Shown here: positions 8,321 through 15,602 of the stretch, in pieces
Layout of the letters: each line of letters begins with the position of its first letter
How positions within the stretch are numbered: position 1 is the first letter of the stretch
Assembly (NCBI GenBank): GCA_021166815.1
Contig: JAJPEO010000152.1
Span: 1-17,460, forward strand
Direction of reading: 5' to 3'
DNA length: 17,460 nucleotides
From: Nocardioides sp.
Lineage (GTDB): Bacteria; Actinomycetota; Actinomycetes; Propionibacteriales; Nocardioidaceae
Translations under genes and position numbers: made by a program
The notes under the pieces: model-generated
Database searches by the model: none
What the model saw: the letters and a program-made list of their open reading frames with translations, nothing else
What the model was told of the DNA's origin: nothing

Positions 8321-8980
8321 GTGAGGTCTCGACTGCGCCTGCTCAAGGAGCACCCCTCCGCCCTGCTCCTGGCCGCCCAGCTGCTGCAGGTGCTGACCTG
8401 GCCCTTCCTGCTCGACTCCATCGCGGGCCGCGCGATCCTCGGCGTGCTCGGCATGGTCGCCGTCGGCGCGGCGGTCTTCGCCGTTCGTCGCACCCCGGCG
8501 CTGGGCCAGGTCGTGCTCTTCCTGGGTGCTCCGGCGATGGTGTTCACCCTGCTGGAGGCGCTGCGGCCCTCGACGGACTGGATCGTCCTGACGTCGGCCG
8601 CGCTGCACGCGCCGTTCTACCTCTACGTCAGCTACGCGATGCTGCGCTACCTGTTCCACGACGAGAAGGTCACCCACGACGAGCTCTTCGCCACCGGGGC
8701 CGCGTTCACCGTGGTCGCGTGGGCCTTCGCCTACGTGTACGCAGCCCTCCAGGTCATCTGGCCGGGCAGCTTCGTCAGCCCGCTGAGCGAGGACCAGCAG
8801 TGGTTCGAGCTGCTGTTCCTGTCGTTCACCACGCTCACGGGCACAGGACTCTCCGACATCCTCCCGACGCTCCCGCACGCGCGGTCGGTCGTGGTGGTCG
8901 AGGAGGTCACCGGGGTCTTCTACGTCGCCCTGGTGGTCGCCCGGATGGTCGGGCTCACCATGCGCCGTCCGGCGCGCTGA
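8321..8980 (+). CDS. Ion channel (Ion_trans_2-like) membrane protein with altered filter
   Basis: 219 residues from GTG 8321. The open frame extends up to 8213, but the upstream part covers the mce leader and the GTG directly follows a -10 box. Seen: hydrophobic segments at about 13-32, 38-55, 61-80 and 88-111, then a pore module of helix 124-147, loop 160-181 and helix 188-211. The loop SFTTLTGTGLSDI (168-180) aligns with the usual SFVTLTTLGYGDI of bacterial potassium channels, and the last segment YVALVVARMVGL is also typical. The GYG filter is replaced by GLS, so potassium selectivity is doubtful; it may be a non-selective or non-conducting member. It lies divergent from the mce operon and convergent with the hemerythrin gene. 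Confidence 0.75.
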   Translation: MRSRLRLLKEHPSALLLAAQLLQVLTWPFLLDSIAGRAILGVLGMVAVGAAVFAVRRTPALGQVVLFLGAPAMVFTLLEALRPSTDWIVLTSAALHAPFYLYVSYAMLRYLFHDEKVTHDELFATGAAFTVVAWAFAYVYAALQVIWPGSFVSPLSEDQQWFELLFLSFTTLTGTGLSDILPTLPHARSVVVVEEVTGVFYVALVVARMVGLTMRRPAR

Positions 8981-8987
8981 GCGCGTC
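8971..8987. terminator. Possible bidirectional hairpin between convergent genes
   Basis: GGCGCGC, TGA loop, GCGCGTC form a 7-bp stem (one G-U pair) whose loop is the stop codon of the ion-channel gene. The hairpin lies at the meeting point with the convergent hemerythrin gene, and no T-tract follows. It could slow polymerase from either side. Confidence 0.35.
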
Positions 8988-9007
8988 GAGGCGCCCGCGG
9001 ACTGCCG

Positions 9008-9568
9008 TCAGTCGTCGGACTCCTCGTCCTCGTCGAGGAGTCCCTCCCTCTCCGCGGCCTTCACGATCCGGCGCACGTTGTCGATGTTGCCGCAGTCGGC
9101 GTCGAGCTGGGCGTTGCGCTCGGTGGCGAAGGCCTCCCCCAGCTCGGCGCGGACCCGCTCGCCGACCTCCTCGCGCGCCGGGTTGAGGATGGTCAGCTCC
9201 TCCTCGGTGAGGTGGTGGTTGAGGGCGGTGGCCAGCTCCTCGACGGCGTCGTCGAATGCCTGGGTGTCGGTGCCCTTGAGCTCCAGCACCTTGAGCAGCG
9301 CCTCGTTGCCCTCGGCGTGCTCCTCCTTGCCGTGCTCGGCCTCGTGGGCGCTGATGGCGTCCTTGCGTCGCAGCTTGGGGTAGACGTGCTTCTCCTCTGC
9401 CTCGGCGTGTGCCACGTGCAGGGCGGAGAGCGCCTGGCGCACGGCATCGCGGTCCGAGGAGCTGTCGCGCAGCTGTCGCAGGAGGGTCTCGAAACGACGG
9501 TGGTCCTCGAGGATCAGGTCGATGACGTCACCGGAGACGGGGCGGCCGAGGTCGATGGGCGTGGTCAT
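9008..9568 (-). CDS. Hemerythrin HHE domain-containing protein
   Basis: 186-residue soluble protein. The ATG at 9568 is chosen over an upstream frame extension to 9613 because a TAGCGT -10 box ends 7 nt before it and the upstream residues look non-coding. Seen: a four-helix pattern with metal-ligand candidates typical of HHE domains: DHRRFE (H23, E27), HVAHAEAEEKHVYP (H51, H54, H61), HEAEHGKEEH (75-84) and HHLTEEE (H118, H119, E122-E124). The C-terminus is acidic (EDEESDD). Members bind a di-iron centre and are linked to oxygen, NO or redox sensing; the role here is unknown. It lies downstream of uvrB on the same strand but has its own promoter-like box. Confidence 0.88.
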   Translation of the reverse strand: MTTPIDLGRPVSGDVIDLILEDHRRFETLLRQLRDSSSDRDAVRQALSALHVAHAEAEEKHVYPKLRRKDAISAHEAEHGKEEHAEGNEALLKVLELKGTDTQAFDDAVEELATALNHHLTEEELTILNPAREEVGERVRAELGEAFATERNAQLDADCGNIDNVRRIVKAAEREGLLDEDEESDD

Positions 9569-9575
9569 GCGGGCG

Positions 9576-9581
9576 ACGCTA
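9576..9581 (-). promoter_or_regulatory. -10 element of the hemerythrin gene
   Basis: On the minus strand TAGCGT ends 7 nt before the ATG at 9568, with no Shine-Dalgarno between, as in other leaderless genes of this window. It indicates transcription separate from uvrB. Confidence 0.5.
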
Positions 9582-9649
9582 GCGACCCCACGGGCGCCGC
9601 TGCCACCGCCCACCTCCGGACGGGTGAGGCCGGGCCCCCTACGGGAGCG

Positions 9650-11779
9650 TCACCTCGTCGCCTCGACCATCTGGCGCAGCTCCTTCTTGAGCTCGGAGAT
9701 CTCGTCCCTCAGCCGGGCCGCCACCTCGAACTGCAGCTCCGCGGCCGCGGACTTCATCTGGTCGGTCAGCTCCTGGATCAGCTCGGCCAGGTCGGAGGAC
9801 GGGATGCCCGCAGTGTCCGGCAGGTCGTGGTGGAGCTTGGAGAGCGCAGGCGTCGGGGACTTGCCCGCCTTGACCCCGCCGGCACGTCCCTTCTGCCCCA
9901 CGTCGGCCCAGGTCTTGAGCAGCTCCTGGGTGTTCTCGTCCTCGCGGGCCAGCATCTCGGTGATGTCGGCGATCTTCTTGCGCAGCGGCTGCGGGTCGAT
10001 GCCCCGCTCGGTGTTGTAGGCCACCTGGATCGCGCGACGACGGTTGGTCTCGTCGATCGCCGCCTCCATGGACGGGGTGATCTTGTCGGCGTACATGTGG
10101 ACCTGGCCCGACACGTTGCGAGCGGCGCGGCCGATCGTCTGGATCAGCGACTTGTCCGAGCGCAGGAACCCCTCCTTGTCGGCGTCGAGGATCGAGACGA
10201 GCGACACCTCGGGCAGGTCGAGGCCCTCGCGGAGGAGGTTGATGCCCACCAGCACGTCGTACTCGCCCAGTCGCAGGTCGCGCAGCAGCTCGATGCGCTT
10301 GAGGGTGTCGATCTCGGAGTGGAGGTAGCGCGTGCGGATGCCGGCGTCGAGGAGGTAGTCGGTGAGGTCCTCGGACATCTTCTTGGTCAGCGTGGTGACC
10401 AGGACCCGCTCGCCCTTGTCGGCCCGCTCGCGGATCTCGCCGATGAGGTCGTCGATCTGCCCCTTGGTCGGCTTGACGATGACCTCCGGGTCGACCAGGC
10501 CGGTCGGGCGGATGATCTGCTGGACGGCGTTGTCGACGCCCCCGATGCGGTCGAGCTCGTAGTTGCCGGGGGTGGCGGACAGATAGATCGCCTGGCCGAC
10601 CCGCTCGAGGAACTCCTCCCACTTCAGGGGCCGGTTGTCCATCGCGCTCGGCAGGCGGAAGCCGTGCTCGACCAGGTTGCGCTTGCGGGACATGTCGCCC
10701 TCGTACATGCCGCCGATCTGCGGCACCGCGACGTGGGACTCGTCGACGACGAGGAGGTAGTCCTCGGGGAAGTAGTCGAGGAGGCAGTTGGGCGCCGAGC
10801 CCCGCGAGCGGCCGTCCATGTGCATCGAGTAGTTCTCCACCCCGGAGCACGAGCCCACCTGGCGCAGCATCTCGATGTCGTAGGTGGTGCGCATGCGCAG
10901 CCGCTGGGCCTCCAGGAGCTTGCCCTGCCGCTCGAACTCCTCGAGCCTTTCGGCGAGCTCGGCCTCGATGCCGTTGATCGCCCGCTCCATCCGCTCGGGG
11001 CCGGCGATGTAGTGGCTGGCGGGGAAGACGTACAGCTCCTGGTCCTCCGAGATGACCTCGCCGGTGATGGGGTGCAGCGTCATCAGCCGCTCGATCTCGT
11101 CGCCGAAGAACTCGATGCGCACCGCGAGCTCCTCGTAGACCGGGAAGATCTCGAGGGTGTCGCCGCGGACCCGGAAGGTGCCGCGGGTGAAGGTCATGTC
11201 GTTGCGGGTGTACTGGATCTCCACGAGTCGGCGCAGCACCGAGTCACGGTCGTGCTCCTCCCCCACGCGCAACCGCAGCATCCGGTCGACGTACTCCTGA
11301 GGGGTGCCGAGACCGTAGATGCAGGACACCGTCGACACCACGATCGTGTCGCGGCGGGTCAGCAGGCTGTTGGTGGCGCTGTGCCGTAGCCGCTCCACCT
11401 CCTCGTTGATCGAGGAGTCCTTCTCGATGTAGGTGTCCGTCTGCGGGACGTAGGCTTCGGGCTGGTAGTAGTCGTAGTACGAGACGAAGTACTCGATCGC
11501 GTTGTCGGGGAAGAGCTGGCGCAGCTCGTTGGCGAACTGGGCGGCCAGCGTCTTGTTGGGCTGCAGCACCAGCATCGGACGCTGCAGCTGCTCGGCCACC
11601 CAGGCCACCGTGGCCGTCTTGCCGGTGCCCGTCGCACCCAGCAGGACGACGTCCTTCTCCCCCGCACGGATGCGCTCGGTGATCTCCTTGATCGCCGCGG
11701 GCTGGTCACCGCTGGGCTCGTAGTCGGAGACGACCTTGAAGGGCGCGAGTCGGCGCTCGAGATCGGTGACAGGACGCAT
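9650..11779 (-). CDS. uvrB: UvrABC excinuclease subunit B
   Basis: Damage-verification helicase of nucleotide excision repair; UvrA loads it at lesions and it recruits UvrC. 709 residues, full family length. Seen in order: N-terminal [12 protein letters not shown] (the Q-motif region), Walker A GATGTGKT at 48-55, the beta-hairpin segment [16 protein letters not shown] (about 101-116) that clamps DNA, Walker B DESH at 346-349, helicase motif [11 protein letters not shown] near 550, and a C-terminal UVR domain at about 670-705 for UvrC binding. The ATG at 11779 sits 6 nt after a TAGGCT -10 box. No SOS box was found in the 83-bp divergent region shared with the phospholipase D gene, so LexA control is not evident here. 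Confidence 0.98.
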   Translation of the reverse strand: MRPVTDLERRLAPFKVVSDYEPSGDQPAAIKEITERIRAGEKDVVLLGATGTGKTATVAWVAEQLQRPMLVLQPNKTLAAQFANELRQLFPDNAIEYFVSYYDYYQPEAYVPQTDTYIEKDSSINEEVERLRHSATNSLLTRRDTIVVSTVSCIYGLGTPQEYVDRMLRLRVGEEHDRDSVLRRLVEIQYTRNDMTFTRGTFRVRGDTLEIFPVYEELAVRIEFFGDEIERLMTLHPITGEVISEDQELYVFPASHYIAGPERMERAINGIEAELAERLEEFERQGKLLEAQRLRMRTTYDIEMLRQVGSCSGVENYSMHMDGRSRGSAPNCLLDYFPEDYLLVVDESHVAVPQIGGMYEGDMSRKRNLVEHGFRLPSAMDNRPLKWEEFLERVGQAIYLSATPGNYELDRIGGVDNAVQQIIRPTGLVDPEVIVKPTKGQIDDLIGEIRERADKGERVLVTTLTKKMSEDLTDYLLDAGIRTRYLHSEIDTLKRIELLRDLRLGEYDVLVGINLLREGLDLPEVSLVSILDADKEGFLRSDKSLIQTIGRAARNVSGQVHMYADKITPSMEAAIDETNRRRAIQVAYNTERGIDPQPLRKKIADITEMLAREDENTQELLKTWADVGQKGRAGGVKAGKSPTPALSKLHHDLPDTAGIPSSDLAELIQELTDQMKSAAAELQFEVAARLRDEISELKKELRQMVEATR

Positions 11780-11785
11780 GCGTCG

Positions 11786-11791
11786 AGCCTA
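11786..11791 (-). promoter_or_regulatory. -10 element of uvrB
   Basis: TAGGCT on the minus strand ends 6 nt before the uvrB ATG, so transcription is expected to begin at the start codon itself. No clear -35 is visible. Confidence 0.55.
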
Positions 11792-11850
11792 CGACCCCGT
11801 ACCGACACCCCCACCTGCCCGAGTCCGCCTCCGGGCTGGTCCGCCTTGGC

Positions 11851-11856
11851 TAGATT
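11851..11856 (+). promoter_or_regulatory. -10 element of the phospholipase D gene
   Basis: TAGATT ends 6 nt before GTG 11863, with no Shine-Dalgarno, the same geometry as uvrB on the other strand. It supports a leaderless mRNA and fixes the start codon. Confidence 0.55.
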
Positions 11857-11862
11857 GTCCGC

Positions 11863-13104
11863 GTGAGCCTCGCCCGCGCCCTGACGATCCTGCGCCGGAC
11901 GCTGCTCGCGATGGTCGGGTTCCAGCTCGCGCTGGCGATCGGGCTGTCGCTGGTGGACTCCTACCGCCGCCGCAACAAGAAGCCCAAGCCGTTCCCCGTG
12001 ACCGCGCCGGAGTCGGTGGTGGTCGGCGATGGCGAGATCACCACCTACACCTTCGGCGCCGACCTCTACGACGACATGATCTCGGCGATCGAGGGCGCTG
12101 AGAAGCAGGTCCTGTTCGAGACCTACATCTGGAAGGGCGACGAGGTCGGGGAGCGTTTCAAGACCGCCCTCGTCACCGCGGCCGAGCGAGGCGTGGACGT
12201 GCACTGCATCTACGACGGCTTCGCCAACCTCGTGGTGTCGCCGAAGTTCCTGCGCTTCCCTCCCTCGCTGAAGGTGCTGCGCTACCCCGTGTGGTCGCCG
12301 GGCGTGCGGTTCTGGGACCTGCGGCGCTACGGCCGCGACCACCGCAAGATCCTGGTCGTCGACGACGAGGTCGCGTTCCTCGGCGGCTACAACATCGGCA
12401 GCGCCTACGCCACCGAGTGGCGCGACACCCACGTCCGCATCGCCGGTCCGGGCGTGTGGGACCTCAAGCGTGCCTTCGCCGACTTCTGGAACCTCAACCG
12501 CCGCCGCGTGCTGCACCGCAGTGCCCGGCCGCTGCTCCTCGAGGCCGCTGCGGACTGGGAGCCGGAGATCCGGATCCACCGCAACGTGCCCCGGCTGTGG
12601 ATGTTCCCCATCCGTGGCATGTACCTCGAGGCGATCAACCGGGCCGCCACCAACATCTGGATGACCACGGCCTACTTCCTGCCCGACCAGGACTTCGTCG
12701 ACGCCCTGACCGACGCGGCCCGCCGCGGGGTCGACGTACGCCTGCTCATCCCGCTCAAGTCCAACCACATCGTCGCCGACTGGATCTCGCGCGGCTACTT
12801 CTCCGAGATGCTGACCGCCGGCGTGCGCATCCTGCGCTACAAGGCGATGGTGCACTCCAAGACGGCCACGATCGACGGAAGCTGGTCGACCGTCGGCACC
12901 GCCAACATCGACCGGCTCAGCCTCCAGGGCAACTACGAGATCAACCTCGAGGTGATCGACGCCGACTTCGCCCGGGCGATGGAACGCATCTTCGAGACCG
13001 ACCAGGACAACTGCCACGAGCTCACGCTCAGCGAGTGGCACGTGCGCGACGTCTACCGCCGGTTCACCGAGATGGTGCTGCGGCCCCTGCGCCCGCTCCT
13101 CTGA
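11863..13104 (+). CDS. Phospholipase D-like / cardiolipin synthase family protein
   Basis: 413 residues, starting at GTG. Seen: an N-terminal hydrophobic segment at about 14-31 that probably anchors it in the membrane, then two PLD repeats with HKD signatures. The first is at H160-K162-D167 (HRKILVVDDE, followed by LGGYNIG) and the second at H331-K333-D338 (HSKTATIDG, followed by VGTANID). Two HKD motifs form one catalytic site. The layout matches bacterial Cls enzymes, which join two phosphatidylglycerols to make cardiolipin; a different phosphatidyl transfer or hydrolysis activity is possible. Bacterial Cls often has two N-terminal membrane helices, while only one is clear here. It diverges from uvrB and converges on the glycosylase gene. 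Confidence 0.88.
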   Translation: MSLARALTILRRTLLAMVGFQLALAIGLSLVDSYRRRNKKPKPFPVTAPESVVVGDGEITTYTFGADLYDDMISAIEGAEKQVLFETYIWKGDEVGERFKTALVTAAERGVDVHCIYDGFANLVVSPKFLRFPPSLKVLRYPVWSPGVRFWDLRRYGRDHRKILVVDDEVAFLGGYNIGSAYATEWRDTHVRIAGPGVWDLKRAFADFWNLNRRRVLHRSARPLLLEAAADWEPEIRIHRNVPRLWMFPIRGMYLEAINRAATNIWMTTAYFLPDQDFVDALTDAARRGVDVRLLIPLKSNHIVADWISRGYFSEMLTAGVRILRYKAMVHSKTATIDGSWSTVGTANIDRLSLQGNYEINLEVIDADFARAMERIFETDQDNCHELTLSEWHVRDVYRRFTEMVLRPLRPLL

Positions 13105-13121
13105 GGAGCCTCCGGCCTCAG
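13101..13121. terminator. Bidirectional terminator-like hairpin holding both stop codons
   Basis: CTGAGG (13101-13106) pairs with CCTCAG (13116-13121) around a 9-nt loop. The stop codon of the phospholipase D gene lies in the left arm and that of the convergent glycosylase gene in the right arm. There is no T-tract, so strong intrinsic termination is uncertain. Confidence 0.45.
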
Positions 13122-14041
13122 CGCACGGGCAGGTGGGTGGGGACGCTCATGCGGGGGCCGCGCCTGGGTCGGCGGATCCCGGACGCCCCGGCCATGGCCA
13201 CGGCTCGGCCACGCTGGGGCCGGTAGACCGCCAGCTCCGAGGCGAGCTCGGCGTCGTCGAAGTCGCGACCGGCCAAGGCCCAGCCGACCTCCTTCGCGAC
13301 GTGGTAGTCCCCGAAGCTCACCGCGTCGATGTCGCCCAGCGCACGCTGGCGCACCTCGGCGCTGGTCCACTCCCCCACACCCGGCAGGGAGCGCAGCCTC
13401 GCGTCGGCCTCCGAGGGGGTGAGCCCGGCCACCCTCTCCAGGGAGGCGGCCACGCGGCACACCGTGACGACCGCACGCGACCGCGCCGGCTCGACGCCCA
13501 GTCGCAGCCACTCCCACGACGGGATCGCCGCGATCACCCCGGGCTCGGGCTGCAGCCACAGCCCGACCTCACGACCGGGACCGGGCGCGGGCTCGCCATG
13601 GCGACGCACCAGCTCGCGGAACGAGCCGAAGGCCTGCTTGCCGGTCACCTTCTGCTCCAGGATCGAGGGCACGAGGCTCTCCATCACCAGGCCGGTGCGT
13701 CCCAGCCGCCAGTGGGGAGCCCGGCGCCACCCCTCCGCGATGGCGTCGTGGTGAGCGACGAAGCCGGTCGGGTCGTCCTCGGAGCCCAGCAGGGCGGGCA
13801 GGGCCTCCAGCGCCCACGTCGCCCCCGCGCCCCACGCGCCGGCCTCGACGACCGCGTCGCGGGGCCGCTCGAGGACCGCGAGGGTGGCCGGCCCCTCCGG
13901 AGTCCTCATGGCACGCCAGTGGCGCCCCACGGCGTCGACCCGGTGGGTGGGGTCCCCGCTGCCGCGCCGCTGGGGACCCAGCACCTGGGCGACCCGGCAC
14001 GGCCAGCCCGGCTGCCACTGCCGCGTCACCTCACCACTCAC
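13118..14041 (-). CDS. DNA-3-methyladenine glycosylase, AlkA-like (HhH-GPD family)
   Basis: Base-excision repair glycosylase expected to remove alkylated purines. 307 residues from GTG 14041, which lies 7 nt after a TAGCGT -10 box. Seen: an N-terminal domain of about 120 residues, then ILEQKVTGKQAFGSFREL (127-144), typical of the AlkA-type HhH-GPD core. The helix-hairpin-helix LPGVGEWTS is at 219-227, followed by DAVSFGDYHV, in which D245 is in the position of the catalytic Asp (Asp238 of E. coli AlkA, family knowledge). The YRPQRGR C-terminal element is also usual. No iron-sulphur Cys cluster is present, which argues against an EndoIII/MutY identity. The last 25 residues are Arg/Pro-rich and may be a disordered tail. 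Confidence 0.88.
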   Translation of the reverse strand: MSGEVTRQWQPGWPCRVAQVLGPQRRGSGDPTHRVDAVGRHWRAMRTPEGPATLAVLERPRDAVVEAGAWGAGATWALEALPALLGSEDDPTGFVAHHDAIAEGWRRAPHWRLGRTGLVMESLVPSILEQKVTGKQAFGSFRELVRRHGEPAPGPGREVGLWLQPEPGVIAAIPSWEWLRLGVEPARSRAVVTVCRVAASLERVAGLTPSEADARLRSLPGVGEWTSAEVRQRALGDIDAVSFGDYHVAKEVGWALAGRDFDDAELASELAVYRPQRGRAVAMAGASGIRRPRRGPRMSVPTHLPVR

Positions 14042-14048
14042 CTGTCCG

Positions 14049-14054
14049 ACGCTA
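14049..14054 (-). promoter_or_regulatory. -10 element of the glycosylase gene
   Basis: Minus-strand TAGCGT ends 7 nt before GTG 14041 and is the same hexamer as that of the hemerythrin gene. It shares a 52-bp divergent region with kynA. Confidence 0.5.
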
Positions 14055-14081
14055 GACGATGGGACCGACGCCCGGTGGGGC

Positions 14082-14087
14082 TAGGTT
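14082..14087 (+). promoter_or_regulatory. -10 element of kynA
   Basis: TAGGTT ends exactly 6 nt before the kynA ATG at 14094, with no Shine-Dalgarno, implying a leaderless transcript. Confidence 0.55.
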
Positions 14088-14093
14088 GCTGGC

Positions 14094-14948
14094 ATGGGTG
14101 AATCCAGCAACACGCGCGACCTCGAGCCCGAGATCGAACGGGACTTCAGCACGTCCATGTCGTACGGCGACTACCTGCGTCTCGACGTCCTGCTCTCGGC
14201 CCAGCAGCCGCTGTCGGACCCCCCGCAGCACGACGAGCTCCTCTTCATCATCCAGCACCAGACCTCCGAGCTCTGGCTCAAGCTGATGGTGCACGAGCTG
14301 CGCTCGGCCCGCGACCTGCTGCGTGACGACGAGCTCGCCCAGGCCCTCAAGCGGCTCGCCCGGGTCAAGCACGTCCAGCACTCCCTGACCGACCAGTGGG
14401 CCGTGCTGGCCACCTTGACCCCGAGCGAGTACGCCCAGATCCGCCCGTTCCTCGCGACGTCGTCGGGCTTCCAGTCCGCGCAGTACCGCGAGGTCGAGTT
14501 CCTGCTCGGCAACAAGAGCGCCGAGATGGTCCAGGTGTTCAGCCACGACCGGGAGGCCCAGCACGCGCTCAGCACCCTGCTGCACGAGCCGTCGCTCTAC
14601 GACGAGTTCCTGCGCTACCTCGCCCGTCGCGGCTACCCCGTTCCCGCCCACCTCCTCGACCGCGACTGGTCGCGACCCCACCAGGTCGACAGCGGGCTGG
14701 TCGAGGTGTTCGCCGAGGTGTACGCCACGCCGCACGAGCACTGGGGCGTCTACGAGACGTGCGAGGAGCTCGTCGACGTGGAGGACAACTTCCAGCAGTG
14801 GCGATTCCGCCACCTGCAGGTCGTGCAGCGCACCATCGGCCACAAGGTGGGCACGGGCGGCTCGTCAGGCGTCGACTTCCTCAGGCGCGCCCTCGACCTG
14901 ACGTTCTTCCCGGAGCTCTACGAGGTCCGTACGCTCATCGGCGGCTGA
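14094..14948 (+). CDS. kynA: Tryptophan 2,3-dioxygenase
   Basis: Haem enzyme that opens the indole ring of L-tryptophan with O2 to give N-formylkynurenine, the first step of the kynurenine pathway. 284 residues, usual for bacterial TDO. Seen: FIIQHQTSELW with F51 and H55, Y113 and R117 in SEYAQIR, SSGFQSAQYRE at 123-133, the proximal haem-ligand candidate H240 in WRFRHLQ, and GTGGSSG at 253-259 with T254. These positions agree with the residue numbers I recall for the Xanthomonas campestris enzyme, so the start at 14094 is well supported. No other kynurenine gene is in the window, so formamidase and kynureninase must be elsewhere. It converges closely (4-nt gap) with the PaiB-like gene. Confidence 0.97.
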   Translation: MGESSNTRDLEPEIERDFSTSMSYGDYLRLDVLLSAQQPLSDPPQHDELLFIIQHQTSELWLKLMVHELRSARDLLRDDELAQALKRLARVKHVQHSLTDQWAVLATLTPSEYAQIRPFLATSSGFQSAQYREVEFLLGNKSAEMVQVFSHDREAQHALSTLLHEPSLYDEFLRYLARRGYPVPAHLLDRDWSRPHQVDSGLVEVFAEVYATPHEHWGVYETCEELVDVEDNFQQWRFRHLQVVQRTIGHKVGTGGSSGVDFLRRALDLTFFPELYEVRTLIGG

Positions 14949-14952
14949 CCCC

Positions 14953-15576
14953 TCACGGCTCGACCAGGCCGTCGGGGTCGACCCCGTCGCCACGCAAGCC
15001 GTCGACGACCCCGCGGCGATCGGCGTCGCTGCGGTTCTGGCTTCGCTTGGCCTTCGCGTCGACCTGCTCGACACTCACCTCGATGCCCACGATCGCCCGC
15101 AGGTTCTTGTCGATGTAATCCTCCGGAGCGTCCGACACGCGCCACCGGTCGGCCCGGTGCTCCTCGTGGCGGTCGCTCAGGCGGGTGACGTGCTCACGCA
15201 GCCAGTCGGCGTCCTGGCGCAGCCGGACGGTCCCGCGCAGGTGGACCGCGGAGTAGTTCCAGGTCGGGACGGCCCGTCCGTGCTCGGCCTTGGAGGGGTA
15301 CCACGACGGGGAGATGTAGTGGTCGCGGCCGGCGACCACCAGCAGGGCGGGCGTCCCGTCGACGATGCGTCGCCAGTGGCCGTTCGCGCGCGCGAGGTGG
15401 GCCTCCACCCGGTGCCCCGTCCACACGATCGGCAGCCAGGTGGCGTCAGGCAGCCCGTCCGGCCCGACGCTGACGAGCTGGGCCGTGCCGACGTCGGCGA
15501 CGAAACCGCGCACCTCGTCGTCGGCCATCCGGTTGAAGTGCGGCACGTACAGCCCGGTGTCTCCCATGGGGCCCAT
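14953..15576 (-). CDS. PaiB-like FMN-binding protein (negative transcriptional regulator family)
   Basis: 207 residues, split-barrel flavin-binding fold. Seen: LYVPHF near the N-terminus (family members begin at about this motif), HLARAN at 60-65, HYISPSWYPS at 86-95, VPTWNYSAVHLRG at 103-115, RAIVGIEV at 160-167 and KRSQNRSDADRRGV at 177-190, all characteristic of the PaiB family. The ATG at 15576 is used; a second ATG at 15567 is equally placed, and neither has a Shine-Dalgarno. Bacillus subtilis PaiB is linked to repression of sporulation and protease genes, but for most homologues only FMN binding is likely and the substrate is unknown. It starts 26 bp from ligB on the opposite strand. 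Confidence 0.87.
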   Translation of the reverse strand: MGPMGDTGLYVPHFNRMADDEVRGFVADVGTAQLVSVGPDGLPDATWLPIVWTGHRVEAHLARANGHWRRIVDGTPALLVVAGRDHYISPSWYPSKAEHGRAVPTWNYSAVHLRGTVRLRQDADWLREHVTRLSDRHEEHRADRWRVSDAPEDYIDKNLRAIVGIEVSVEQVDAKAKRSQNRSDADRRGVVDGLRGDGVDPDGLVEP

Positions 15577-15602
15577 GGTGCCCGTCGCTTCCGGATGACA
15601 CC

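Noticed and set aside
9569..9649. Terminator or operator between uvrB and the hemerythrin gene
   Set aside because: Only short GC-rich pairings of 3-4 bp were found; nothing stands out from background apart from the -10 box of the hemerythrin gene.
9212..11389. Very long open frame on the plus strand opposite uvrB (725 codons)
   Set aside because: It lies antisense to a fully motif-supported uvrB, its product is a low-complexity mix of Val, Leu, Asp, His and Gly with no recognisable domain, and such mirror frames are common in high-GC DNA.
11780..11862. SOS box controlling uvrB
   Set aside because: No TCGAAC-N4-GTTCGA or close variant is present in the 83-bp region between uvrB and the phospholipase D gene.
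11359..13041. Long minus-strand frame opposite the phospholipase D gene
   Set aside because: It is antisense to a gene with two intact HKD motifs, runs into uvrB out of frame, and its composition is that of a GC shadow frame.
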